The notes under the pieces: model-generated
What the model was told of the DNA's origin: nothing
The model's database searches: none
The model's input: the letters and a program-made list of their open reading frames with translations, nothing else
Program-made: the position numbers and the translations under genes
Assembly: GCA_907163345.1 (NCBI GenBank)
Contig: CAJQUN010000413.1
Coordinates: 372,001 to 436,000, forward strand
Direction of reading: 5' to 3'
Origin: Haberlea rhodopensis
Lineage: Eukaryota; Streptophyta; Magnoliopsida; Lamiales; Gesneriaceae
DNA: 64,000 nt
Shown: positions 1 to 9,953 of the stretch, one piece after another
Position numbering within the stretch: position 1 is the stretch's first letter
Layout: each line of letters starts with the position of its first letter

Positions 1-19
1 GTGGCACTATTAAAATAAT

Positions 20-191
20 GTCACGCCAACTGAGTTGGCGTGACCCTATAAAACAAAGGTCACGCCAACTGAGTTGGCGTGACTACTATTCAACGTTGGT
101 CACGCCAACTGAGTTGGCGTGACCAATATTTTATATGGTCACGCCAACTCAGTTGGCGTGACCTATGGACCCGCCAACTGAGTTGGCGGGT
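20..191. repeat. Array of five 23-25-bp perfect palindromes
   Basis: Five palindromes lie at 20-44, 59-83, 99-123, 138-162 and 169-191. The left arm is GTCACGCCAACT, there is one central base (G, or C in unit 4), and the right arm is its exact reverse complement. Centres are 39, 40, 39 and 30 bp apart and the short spacers are unrelated AT-rich sequence. Unit 5 carries a changed base in the left arm matched by the complementary change in the right arm, so the palindrome is kept. It most likely belongs to the LTR of an element that starts left of the window. It looks superficially like CRISPR but the spacers are about 14 nt and the context is plant. Confidence 0.9.
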
Positions 192-247
192 AAGGTTAGT
201 TTTTAAATGTTTTCAGAATTCGGGTTATTTTTGTAATTATTTGTTTT

Positions 248-277
248 ATTGGGGTTATTTAAATAAATAACCCCAAT
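248..277. repeat. Perfect 14-bp-arm inverted repeat
   Basis: The arm ATTGGGGTTATTTA is followed by a 2-base loop (AA) and its exact reverse complement. It lies 57 bp after the palindrome array. It could be a hairpin in a transcript or simply AT-rich chance; the GGGG/CCCC ends make chance less likely. Confidence 0.75.
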
Positions 278-1097
278 CTCTCGCCATTACTATTCCACTT
301 TTATGATTATTAATTTAAAAAATTATAGTTGAAAGTTATAGAAAGTAGGCATTCGGCATGTTTCATGAGCCAAAATGTTATTCTCCAATTGGCCAAGGTG
401 GTTGGAGGACTTCTTAAACATATGGCCAAAGAATTTATGGTGATTAAAAACAGGTTACTGATATATTGTGAAGTATGGTTTAAAAAATTAAAATAGCAAA
501 ATCATCCCCACAAAAAAAAACAAACATTGTTTTAGTACATTCGTTATTGTTTTATTCTTACATTTACTTACTTTGGTTCCATATTTTTAATGGGTTCAGT
601 AAATGTGTCTTACTTTCTTGGGGATCAGACGAAGTCAGAGCTTACATTAACCCAGGGTTGAATCTAGTCAATAATTACTAGAGAATCTACCTGAGAAATC
701 CGAAGCCAAATGCTAATGAATTGATGAACTTGCACTACGAGTATGGCTAATTCTAGTCTACTTGGGGATCAAGAAATATAAGATTGAACTATACGAGTAT
801 GACTAATTCCATGACTCGTGTTTAATTTAAACACATAGGACAAATGGATTAAGTTACATGGTGAATATTATCGCAGTCCATAGGTAATGTCGAGTCAATG
901 ACATTATTGTAACTTGGGTAGTCTTGATGTGTTGTTAGATACCGCTCATTGCTTGTGATATAAAATTAGATTTTATGTCACTGCCAACGTTGTAAGATCA
1001 TAACGGGTCGCACAAAAGATTAAATCGATAAAGGAAGTTAAATTCATTAGATTAATTAAATTGATTAGGAAGAATCCTAATCATAAACTAATGGGCC

Positions 1098-1098
<1 letters not shown>
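278..1098. other. Noncoding AT-rich sequence, no gene seen
   Basis: No open frame of convincing length or composition. From about 600 onward the style (short AT-rich tracts, a stretch ending in a TA microsatellite and a leader-like region after it) is like the LTR of a plant Copia element, but I could not find clear LTR ends. The class is inferred from the Copia gag remnant that continues after the Ath-1 insertion at 19984. Confidence 0.4.

Positions 1099-1147
<49 letters not shown>
1099..1147. repeat. (TA)n microsatellite
   Basis: About 49 bp of uninterrupted TA dinucleotides. Confidence 0.97.
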
Positions 1148-1156
<9 letters not shown>

Positions 1157-1811
1157 TGAAACATATACATATACGCATATTGGGTTATGGGCCAAAAGGT
1201 TTTTAGAAAACCTTATTATGAGCCGCCGCCTCAATATCTATATATATATATATGTGTGTGTATGTCATGGATGGAGGTTTTGGATTAATAAAGATTAACT
1301 AAACCTAAAACACACCATTTGAAAGAAAAAAGGTAGTCGTCACCTCGTAACTCAGACATTTCGTCCATTTTCCCAGTTGATTTATCAAGTCTAGCAACTC
1401 GATAAATTCAACATCCCTTTCGATTTGATCGTGTGGATACCGTAGAGGCAAAACTGAAAAGTTTTGCTCGTGACTCGTGGACGTCTTGCTTAGAGGATTC
1501 TGCATCAAACATGCTACAAATGTATAACTCTCAACACCCGATATGATAACTTCGTATAGTTCCTCGGTGGGAATTTGATTTTTTTAATTCCGCTGCGTTG
1601 TATGCTCAGAGCCGTGTACGACGCTCATATCGGGGTTATGTGATAAATTGTTTTATCATGCTTTGAGTTATTGTTATCATGCTAATTCGAAACTGTAAGA
1701 TTAATAAGAACATATATGATATGTTATAATCAACATATCATATATGTATGTAGGAAACTATCGTAAAAATATATATGATATATTGACGAGTTTTATGTAT
1801 AATATACACAT
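1148..1811. other. Noncoding, probable Copia LTR or leader remnant
   Basis: No supported gene. Contains a shorter TATATA stretch at about 1240-1260 followed by sequence typical of a transcribed leader. No LTR boundary or primer-binding site could be placed. Confidence 0.35.
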
Positions 1812-2010
1812 GTGTGCGCGCGACCGAGCCAAGCAAGGTGGGCGACCGTAGCTCGATGGTCGGGCGAACGGATTCGCAAGATGGGCGATTGCGCCTACGA
1901 GTGGGCGGACGACCGCGCCCATGCGTGGGTGGGCGACCGTACCTCTTGCATGGGTGGGCAGTGCCCACAAGGGGTGGGCAGTGCCCACAAGGGGTGGGCG
2001 TCCGCGCCCC
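1812..2010. repeat. GC-rich array of GTGGGC palindromic units
   Basis: A sharply GC-rich block in AT-rich surroundings. GTGGGC-type units start at 1838, 1859, 1881, 1901, 1929, 1954, 1974 and 1994, so spacing is mostly 20-22 bp. Two units (1954-1968 and 1974-1988) are perfect palindromes with arm GTGGGCA, and the third (1994 on) pairs GGGCG with CGCCC. The overlapping open frames on both strands here are consequences of the repeat, not genes. Confidence 0.75.
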
Positions 2011-2307
2011 TCATGTGGGAGGGCATCCGAGGCATGTGATGCACTGAGCATGCAATTTGTTTCCCTATTTTATTCACAGTTTATGAACCTAGAACTAAAT
2101 TTTAAAGTGTTTATAATTTAATTCATTAATTAATTAATTGTTATGTACTAGCATGTTTTATGTGTTGTTTGAGCATGGTGCATGATTATAGCCATATGAC
2201 CAATTAGATTGTAATTATGTGAATGGTTGTAAGTTTTAAATACGGCCTGCGTGTCGTGCCTTCTCTATTTTTCTGAATGTATTCCCTCCCCTATGATCCC
2301 CTCGAAT
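2011..2307. other. Noncoding flank of Ath-1
   Basis: AT-rich sequence with no gene. Removing Ath-1 and one copy of its target duplication joins this stretch directly to 19135 on; there the same style of sequence leads into a Copia gag remnant, so the two flanks are inferred to be one broken Copia leader. Confidence 0.45.
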
Positions 2308-2416
2308 GTAACTGATAAGTTTATTTTATACACTTATATTTCTTCTTATTTTGCATGGTTTAGTGCTAGTTTTCGATCAGAATTATGCTTTTGGTTTTGT
2401 TCGGTGTTGTTTTGCA

Positions 2417-3844
2417 GGAATCCAGGTAATTACATGTTTTGTGGACTAAAAGTGTGCAAATGGCGGAAAGAACGGATGAATTGGAGTCAAAAATCTACAC
2501 TTTCAATCAAAGCAACAGTCGTAATTACGCCTGTTTTGAGGCGTAAAGACGCCTAAGCCACGGCAAATCAATATTTGATAAATTTCATGAGGCGTAACTA
2601 CGCCTCATTTAGGCGTAACTACGCCTTAGCTACGGCTTTGTGATTTTATTCAGGCGTAAAGACGCCACTTTGGAGGCGTAATTATGCCAGTCACGCGGGA
2701 AGCCACACTTTTTGACACATCGACAGGCGTAGTTACGCCAGTTTGGAGGCGTCATTACGCCAGATGAAATTTGGAAATTTTGGACTGCTTTCCTTATTTG
2801 ATGCACGGGATTTTAAAGAGGGATTCCCCAAGGCACAAGGGGGGATTCAGACTTAGACACACATTCTTGGAGAGAAGGAGGCTAGGGTTGAAGGAATCCA
2901 GGTAATTACATGTTTTGTGGACTAAAAGTGTGCAAATGGCGGAAAGAACGGATGAATTGAAGTCAAAAATCTACACTTTCAATCAAAGCAACAGACGTAA
3001 TTACGCCTGTTTTGAGGCGTAAAGACGCCTAAGCCACGGCAAATCAATATTTGATAAATTTCATGAGGCGTAACTACGCCTTATTTAGGCGTAACTACGC
3101 CTAAGCTACGGCTTTGTGATTTTATTCAGGCGTAAAGACTCCACTTTGGAGGCGTAATTATGCCAGTCACGCGGGAAGCCACACTTTTTGACACATCGAC
3201 AGGCGTAGTTACGCCAGTTTGGAGGCGTCATTACGCCAGATGAAATTTGGAAATTTTGGACCGCTTTCCTTATTTGATGCACGGGATTTTAAAGAGGGAT
3301 TCACCAAGGCACAAGGGGGGATTCAGACTTAGACACACATTCTTGGAGAGAAGGAGGCTATGGTTGAAGGAATCCAGGTAATTACATGTTTTGTGGACTA
3401 AAAGTGTGCAAATGGCGGAAAGAACGGATGAATTGAAGTCAAAAATCTACACTTTCAATCAAAGCAACAGGCGTAATTACGCCTGTTTTGAGGCGTAAAG
3501 ACGCCTAAGCCACGGCAAATCAATATTTGATAAATTTCATGAGGCGTAACTACGCCTCATTTAGGCGTAACTATGCCTAAGCTACGGCTTTGTGATTTTA
3601 TTCAGGCGTAAAGACGCCACTTTGGAGGCGTAATTATGCCAGTCACGCGGGAAGCCACACTTTTTGACACATCGACAGGCGTAGTTACGCCAGTTTGGAG
3701 GCGTCATTACGCCAGATGAAATTTGGAAATTTTGGACTGCTTTCCTTATTTGATGCACGGGATTTTAAAGAGGGATTCACCAAGGCACAAGGGGGGATTC
3801 AGACTTAGACACACATTCTTGGAGAGAAGGAGGCTAGGGTTGAA
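2417..3844 (+). repeat. 476-bp direct repeat, three tandem copies inside the LTR
   Basis: Copies run 2417-2892, 2893-3368 and 3369-3844. Each starts GGAATCCAGG and carries a full palindrome array and the TATA-like box. The 3' LTR has a single copy (from 17796 to about 18270), so the expansion arose after insertion or was not copied. The junction pairs the similar ends GAAGGAA and GCAGGAA, which suggests unequal exchange or slippage at microhomology. Confidence 0.93.
2518..2761 (+). promoter_or_regulatory. Ath-1 LTR palindrome array (GGCGT..ACGCC)
   Basis: Eight 14-bp palindromes of the form GGCGT-N4-ACGCC start at 2518, 2540, 2591, 2612, 2653, 2675, 2726 and 2748. They form four pairs: 21-22 bp within a pair, and pair starts 73, 62 and 73 bp apart. 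They lie just upstream of a TATA-like box, as expected for an LTR enhancer. The array recurs in the other two 476-bp copies and once in the 3' LTR (about 17896-18140). Regulatory function is inferred from position and regularity. Confidence 0.8.
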
Positions 3845-4597
3845 GGAAGAAGAAAATAACGACGACGGCTCGGAGCAAAAAGTAGAGATTTCATCACGAG
3901 ACGACGGTATTCATCGGAGATCGAAGAATAGCGTCCAATTCGTTTTGTATCTCTAAACTTTTAACAGTTTTTATGGGTTATTTAAACATGTCTATGTGTT
4001 TAATTAATTATAGCATGATCTAATTTTATTTTCTAGGAGACGATGTAGCTTGTTTTGAAACTATGCTTAGTATGAATTGATTGAAGTATTTGGATTTCCG
4101 TATGGTTTATTTATGTTTTCCTGTTCTTAATGCTTTTAATCTACTGGCCATGGATTGAATGATGTTATATTTGTGATCTATCACTCGGGAGAGGGGTTTG
4201 TGAATAGGAAAGAAGGAATTCATATCGTGGTAGTTATATTGTTCGAGAGGCCTATAACTCCATAGAAGTCGTTAAAGGAATTACTGCGCTTTTACAATTG
4301 TTTGATAATTGATCATAGATAGGGATATCAAGATTGATGTTAGATGATTACTTCTGCTTAACACTCGGGAGAGAGAGTAGAAATAAATAAGAATTCTCGG
4401 CTAGTAAACTAGGAAATCCATAACATGGAAATCAAGGAATGATAAGTGTAGTGGATGAACAAGTGAAATCGTACTCCAAGATTCGTCTCCAATTGATTTC
4501 TTTTCAACTCAATATTTGATCATCGTTAGTTAATTGATTTTTATTATTCGCATAACACTCAACTATTCGATTCTCTAAATAAAGCAAAGATTCAGTA

Positions 4598-5887
4598 TGT
4601 TGGAATCGAAGAGGGGGGGGGGGGGGGGGGGGGTAAATGAGATTCCTTGGCTACTTTAGCGTTTTAAAATGAGTTTGAAAAATAAAAGAGTTTTGCGCTT
4701 GCGGAAGCCTTTAGTCAATCGATAAATGAAAAGAACAAAAATAAATAAATACGTAACGGAAATTAAAGCAATAAAAAACAAGGATATTTGTTATAGAAGT
4801 TCGGCGATGAATCGCCTACGTCTCCTCTTCCATGTTAGATAACCTCCAACCGAGGTTCCACTAGAACAATTGGTCTTGGCCTTGAGGGCTCCAAGTTAGC
4901 CATACAACAACTCTTCCCGAGTTTACAAAGCTCTTTCCGAGCACACTACTCTTCCCGAGTACACAAGCTCTTCCCGAGCACAATACTCTTCCCGAGTACA
5001 CAAAGCTCTTCCCGAGCTACCAACACTCTTCACGAGTCTTCTTGACCTTAAGGGCTCCAAGGATAGCCACAACACATGCACCAACTTCACTTGTTGGCGA
5101 CTTTACAATTTTCCAACTTGCTTTGGTGTTGGAGGACCTTTACAATAAAACCAACAAACACCTTCACGGTGTACTCACACGAAGAAACACAAGACTCTAA
5201 CAAAGAAAAGAATTACAAGCTCCAATACAACAACAATGTATGGAGATTGCAATGCAATATGAATTCAAAATGATCAAGGCTTTGTAGAAGTTTGTAGACT
5301 TGTTTCTTAGCTTCAAAATGCTCCAAAGCATCAATATTTATAGTGTACGAGGCTCCATAGGCTCCTACTAGCCGTTGCTACACAAAAGGCTGAAATCACT
5401 CCTCGATCGCCTCGGACATCGCCTCGGGCGATCACCATCGCCGCGCCCCAACGGTCACCAAATCACGCACATCGCCTCAGGCGATGAGTCGATCGCCTCA
5501 GGCGATCCAGAGCAAAAATCAAGGCCGTAGCCTCAGCATATCGCCTCAAACGAACTCCACATCGCCTCAGGCGTTCATCGCATCGCCTCGGGCGATCAGC
5601 CCATCGCCTCAAACGATATCCCCCTGCGCGCATGCCCGCGCATGCCTCGGCGTCGCTTCAGTCGAAGTGCCTGGCGATGTCGCACCTGGCTGCCATCGCC
5701 TGGGGCGATCCAGGCCAGATCGTGCACAATCAATTTTCTTCATTCGAATCCACTTTTCATCACTTAATCTGCACTCTAAGTAGATATATTAATACAACAA
5801 ACACAAGTTTTGTTGATCATCAAAACTCAAAGATAAACCGGGGATAATTTAATGCATTAAACGCAATCATGCGTTTAAGGCTCAACA
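4598..5887 (-). repeat. LTR (3' LTR in element orientation)
   Basis: Pairs with 8357-9689. Carries a 21-base poly-G run at 4613-4633, a TATA box on the minus strand at 5332-5345 (CACTATAAATATTG) and a palindrome array at about 5400-5720. It differs from its partner in poly-G length and in the number of palindromes. Confidence 0.93.
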
Positions 5888-6111
5888 ATCTCCCCCTTTT
5901 TGATGATCACAAAACTTGATAAACTTGAATAAGTAATATGCATGAGATGTGAGTAAAAATGACTCCCCCTTAACAATTGCATACACTACAAGTTAAACAA
6001 GTAAAGCATTAAACAAATAATTCTCCCCCTCAAACCATGCATACACAATCTCTCCCCCTTAAACATGCATGTATTAAGGTTCAAGTTTATGACAAAATTC
6101 TCCCCCTTTTT
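5888..6111 (-). promoter_or_regulatory. Polypurine tract cluster (five PPT-like tracts)
   Basis: On the minus strand AAAAAGGGGGAGAT directly abuts the 3' LTR, as a plus-strand primer should. Four more AGGGGGAG-type tracts lie within 220 bp (about 5962, 6023, 6052 and 6100). The outermost repeats the first one together with its flank (TTTTTGATGATCA versus TTTTTGTGATAATCA). Confidence 0.8.
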
Positions 6112-6663
6112 GTGATAATCAAAAAGCATAAAATTTAAATAAATATAGCATAAATATGTTAACACATAGCCATATTTTATCAACTTTACACATGGTCCTC
6201 ACCAAGCATGTAATATGTATTAGATCAAATCAATTAGTGAAATACACATGCGTTTAAGGCCTTCAACCATGAATTCTAAACATTGCAAAGTGTGCATATG
6301 TTCTACCAAGAGTTCATGCACCTATGCCCAAAAAGAAATTATAATTCTCAAACCAACATTTAATAAGATTATTAAGGTCATGATAGCATTATATCAAAGA
6401 TTAAGCATCTAAACACTTATAGCATGCTAAATCACATAATTGCACAATTCTACATAACATATTCAAATTTGAATCAAAGACATATCAAGATTCTTACTAT
6501 AAAAAGATAAGCATACATCATGCAATAGAACAATTTATATGTGCATATGCTAAGGGGTATTCCATTTTACTACAATGAATATTGAGCTTCAATATTTATT
6601 GGTCACAATTAATTTGTGCCAATTAAATTTTGAATTGTTCTTTTAATATGTATAAAGTAAATT
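6112..6663 (-). other. AT-rich 3' noncoding region of the gag-only element
   Basis: No gene seen between the gag end and the purine tracts. It occupies the place of the missing pol. Confidence 0.7.
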
Positions 6664-8309
6664 TTACCCTCGATGACAAGAGTTCGTTCTTGTCATTGGT
6701 CCAATGCCTCGCGCCTCTTCTATAGTGGTGAATAGAATAAACTCTTCCTTTGAGTTGCTTGGTCCTTCATCCTCCATCCCATTGTTGTTCCTACAAAATA
6801 AATTTACAATAGGAGGATCTTTGGTACCCATTTGATTTTTGGGTCCTTGATGGTTAGCTTCCTTTGGCACCTTTGGAATCCATTTCCACCTTTTGTTAGG
6901 TTGGTATTGGATTCTAGCAAATCTACATTTGTTCTTGGTATGACCATTTTTACAACAATAGTTACAAGTAAGAGAATCATGCTTTGCTTTGGCCAACAAG
7001 CTAGAAAAAGTTTTTGATTTGCTTGAATAGCCTAACCCGGCTTTGTCAAAGCTACAACGTTGTAAGCCAAACAATTCACTCATCTTTTGACTACTTTCAC
7101 TATATTTGCAAAAAGATATCTTTAAAGAATTTAATTCATTTTTCAATGAATTATTTTCTTCACCTTTCTTAGCAATCTCAAGTTTGAGTAATTTGTTACT
7201 CATCTTGGTTTTGCCAAGAGCATCTATAAGTTCATGATAGGAATCTAATAATTCATTAAATGAAGGTACCTCATCGTCGCTTTCATCTCCTTCATCTCCA
7301 AGAGCCATTAAACAAAGATTTGTGGCTTCTTCTTCATCGGAGTCGCTATCACTCCATGTGGCTATAAATGCCTTCTTCTTCCCTTTGTCCTCATTCTTCT
7401 TCCTAGGACATTTGTTAGCATAATGGCCTTTTTCTTGACAATTATAACAAGTTACCTCATTTTTGGATTCATGTTTGGTAGCATTAGAGGTCAATGACTT
7501 GCTATGTTTGTTGAAGAGCTTCTTGAACTTCTTTGTGAACAAGATCATCTCTTCATCATCATCCTCTTCTTCATCCTCGGAATAATCTTTCCTTCCAACC
7601 AAGGCGATCCCCTTCCTCATGGATCTATCATCCTGCTTTATTTCTCTTCTTGTTGACACTTCAAGCTCATGGGTTACCAATGTGCCATGGAGCTCATCAA
7701 GATCATAGGAAGCATTTTCTCCTTTGTTTGACTCGATGATGCCGTCCTCTTTGCGTCCCATTCCTTAGGCAAGGCCCTTAGTGCTCTCCTCCATATTTGC
7801 TTTGGAGGATACTTCTCTCCAAGTTGAGCAAGCTCGTTGATAATTTGGGTGAGCCTCCTAAACATTGAATCCACCTCTTCTCCGGACTCCATCTCAAATG
7901 TCTCATATTTGAGCTGTAGAAGATCAATCTTGGTCTCCTTCACTTGATTTGTTCCTTCATGACAAATTTTCAATTTATCCCATATTTCCTTAGCGGTTGA
8001 GCACATTGAGATCCGGTTGTACTCCTTCATATCTAAAGCACAATGCAAAATATTAATAGCTTTAGCATTTTGAGAAATTAACATCATATCCGCTTTTGTG
8101 AAGTCGTCCATTTCTTTGGGAACACTTATTCCCCCAACATCCTTTAAAGGAGTATGTTGATCTTTCACAATGATTTTCCATAGATCATAATCTACGGATT
8201 GGATGTATAGAGAAATTCTATTCTTCCAATAACCGTAGTTATCACCCGTGAAAAGCGGAGGGCGATTTCTCGATTGACCTTGAGCAAACTCATTTGCTAG
8301 ATTAGCCAT
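6664..8309 (-). pseudogene. Copia-type gag (UBN2 family) with one frameshift
   Basis: The frame beginning MANLANEFAQG at 8309 has the UBN2-type gag core: CSTAKEIWDKL, a stretch with QVKETKIDLLQ, then LRALPKEWDAK. Near 7745 the frame shifts, and the second half runs to 6664 with an acidic segment and two CCHC zinc knuckles (CYNCQEKGHYANKC and CNYCCKNGHTKNKC). Gag forms the particle and packages the RNA. One frameshift separates two otherwise open halves of about 190 and 360 residues. An upstream in-frame ATG exists at 8339, but the start at 8309 fits the family better. No pol follows. Confidence 0.88.
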
Positions 8310-8341
8310 AAAAAGATTTTGATTTAAAACAAACATCAAAT

Positions 8342-8354
8342 GACTCGGATACCA
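8342..8354 (-). other. Primer-binding site, initiator tRNA-Met type
   Basis: The minus strand reads TGGTATCCGAGTC two bases inside the 5' LTR. This is close to the usual tRNA-iMet site TGGTATCAGAGC, with small changes near its 3' end. Confidence 0.8.
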
Positions 8355-9100
8355 CTTGTTGGAATCGAAGAGGGGGGGGGGGGGGGGGGGGGGGGGCGGG
8401 GTTGAATGAGATTCCTTGGCTACTTTAGCTTTTTAAAATGAGTTTGAAAAATAAAAGAGTTTTGCGCTTGCGGAAGCCTTTAGTCAATCGATAAATGAAA
8501 AGAACAAAAATAAATAAATACGTAATGGAAATTAAAGCAATAAAAAACAAGGATATTTGTTATAGAAGTTCGGCGATGAATCGCCTACGTCTCCTCTTCC
8601 CGGTTAGATAACCTCCAACCGAGGTTCCACTAGAACAATTGGTCTTGGCCTTGAGGGCTCCAAGTTAGCCACACAACAACTCTTCCCGAGTTTACAAAGC
8701 TCTTCCCAAGCACACTACTCTTCCCGAGTACACAAGCTCCTCCCGAGCACAATACTCTTCCCGAGTACACAAAGCTCTTCCCGAGCTACCAACACTCTTC
8801 ACGAGTCTTCTTGGCCTTAAGGGCTCCAAGGATAGCCACAACACATGCACCAACTTCACTTGTTGGCGACTTTACAATTTTCCAACTTGCTTTGGTGTTG
8901 GAGGACCTTTACAATAAAACCAACAAACACCTTCACGGTGTACTCACACGAAGAAACACAAGACTCTAACAAAGAAAAGAATTACAAGCTCCAATACAAC
9001 AACAATGTATGGAGATTGCAATGCAATATGAATTCAAAATGATCAAGGCTTTGTAGAAGTTTGTAGACTTGTTTCTTAGCTTCAAAATGCTCCAAAGCAT

Positions 9101-9114
9101 CAATATTTATAGTG
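9101..9114 (-). promoter_or_regulatory. TATA box of the gag-only element LTR
   Basis: CACTATAAATATTG on the minus strand, about 575 bp into the LTR. The palindrome array lies upstream in the U3 region. Confidence 0.7.
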
Positions 9115-9239
9115 TAGGAGGCCCCCTAGGCTCCTACTAGTCGTTGCTACACAAAAGGCTGAAATCACTCCTCGATCGCCTCGGACATCGCCTCGGGCGA
9201 TCACCATCACCGCGCCCCAACGGTCACCAAATCACGCAC

Positions 9240-9513
9240 ATCGCCTCAGGCGATGAGTCGATCGCCTCAGGCGATCCAGAGCAAAAATCAAGGCCGTAGC
9301 CTCAGCATGTCCAAAAACTTCATCGCCTCAAATGAACTCCACATCGCCTCAGGCGTTCATCGCATCGCCTCGGGCGATCAACCCATCACCTCAAACGATC
9401 TCCCCCTGCGCGCATGCCCGCGCATGCCTCGGCGTCGCTTCAGTCGAAGTTCCTGGTGATGTCGCACCTGGCTGCCATTGCCTCGGGCAATGGTCACCAT
9501 CGCCTGGGGCGAT
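9240..9513 (-). promoter_or_regulatory. Palindrome array ATCGCCT-N-RGGCGAT in the LTR
   Basis: Fifteen-base palindromes start at 9240, 9261, 9322, 9343, 9364, 9385, 9477 and 9499, some with one or more arm mismatches. Spacing inside groups is 21, 21, 21, 21 and 22 bp. An additional unit lies at 9187. They sit upstream of the TATA box. The same array is in the other LTR with fewer units (the 9477 unit and the 9322 region differ). Confidence 0.82.
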
Positions 9514-9689
9514 CCAGGCCAGAATGTGCACAATCGATTTCTTCATTCCAATCCACTTTTATCACTTAATCTGCACACTAAGTAGATATATTAATACAAC
9601 AAACACAAGTTTTGTTGATCATCAAAACTCAAAGATAAACCGGGGATAATTTAACGCATTAAACGCAACCATGCGTTTAAGGCTCAACA

Positions 9690-9791
9690 TAGTACTTAAA
9701 TTTAACTATTTATTCAATCTCCGTGGGTTCGACATCTTTTTATACTAAAACTTGACTACCGTGCGCTTGCGGTAAAGGATTTCACGCAACA
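9690..9791 (+). repeat. Ath-1 5' LTR, second part
   Basis: After the nested element the LTR continues in register with 19032-19129 and ends CGCAACA at 9791. The first five bases are the duplicated target of the nested element. Confidence 0.93.
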
Positions 9792-9797
9792 AGTTTT

Positions 9798-9815
9798 TGG
9801 CGCCGTTGCCGGGGA
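9798..9815 (+). other. Ath-1 primer-binding site, tRNA-Asp
   Basis: TGGCGCCGTTGCCGGGGA is complementary to the 3' end of plant tRNA-Asp. It lies six bases after the LTR end, the same gap as in Ath-2 and Ath-3. Confidence 0.92.
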
Positions 9816-9953
9816 TTGATTTATTTAGTACAATCTGATATTGTACCAATTAATCTTGGTTTTAATTTAGAGCTTTTATTCCTTTTATTTTGGATTGTTT
9901 TTATCTTTTCTGAAATTTTACAGTGCGTGCGAAAGTACACTACTCCTGAATAG

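Larger units (their letters stand above)
2313..4597 (+). repeat. Ath-1 5' LTR, first part
   Basis: Aligns with the 3' LTR at 17692-19129. The two differ mainly by a 476-bp internal triplication here and by the nested element inserted at 4598. The LTR resumes at 9690 and ends at 9791. A TATA-like ATTTTAAAG lies at about 2811, just after the palindrome array. Confidence 0.93.
4598..9689 (-). mobile_element. Gag-only, non-autonomous Copia-type LTR element (TR-GAG-like)
   Basis: Bounded by TG..CA ends (TGTTGGAATCG on the plus strand at the left, CTCAACA at the right) and by a 5-bp target duplication CAGTA (4593-4597) / TAGTA (9690-9694, one mismatch). Read on the minus strand: LTR 9689-8357, primer-binding site, gag, purine tracts, LTR 5887-4598. 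The 2.5-kb interior encodes only a gag; there is no protease, integrase or RT, so movement would need proteins from another element. The gag type and LTR ends resemble the SIRE-like Copia element at 37488-54497, a plausible helper lineage. Confidence 0.9.
8357..9689 (-). repeat. LTR (5' LTR in element orientation)
   Basis: Partner of 4598-5887. The poly-G run here is 25 bases (8372-8396) plus a further GGGG after one C. The U5 end (minus strand: poly-C, then CTCTTCGATTCCAACA) resembles that of the SIRE-like LTRs, which also place a run of seven Cs next to TCATTCA. Confidence 0.93.

Noticed and set aside
20..191. CRISPR-like array
   Set aside because: Repeats are palindromic with about 14-nt spacers, there are no cas genes and the context is plant retrotransposons.
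1738..2051. Overlapping open frames on both strands in the GC-rich block
   Set aside because: They are translations of the GTGGGC repeat in several frames, with no domain or start context.
5076..5273. 65-codon frame present in both LTRs of the gag-only element (also 8845-9042)
   Set aside because: Antisense to the element, inside the LTR, no domain; its duplication is explained by the LTRs.
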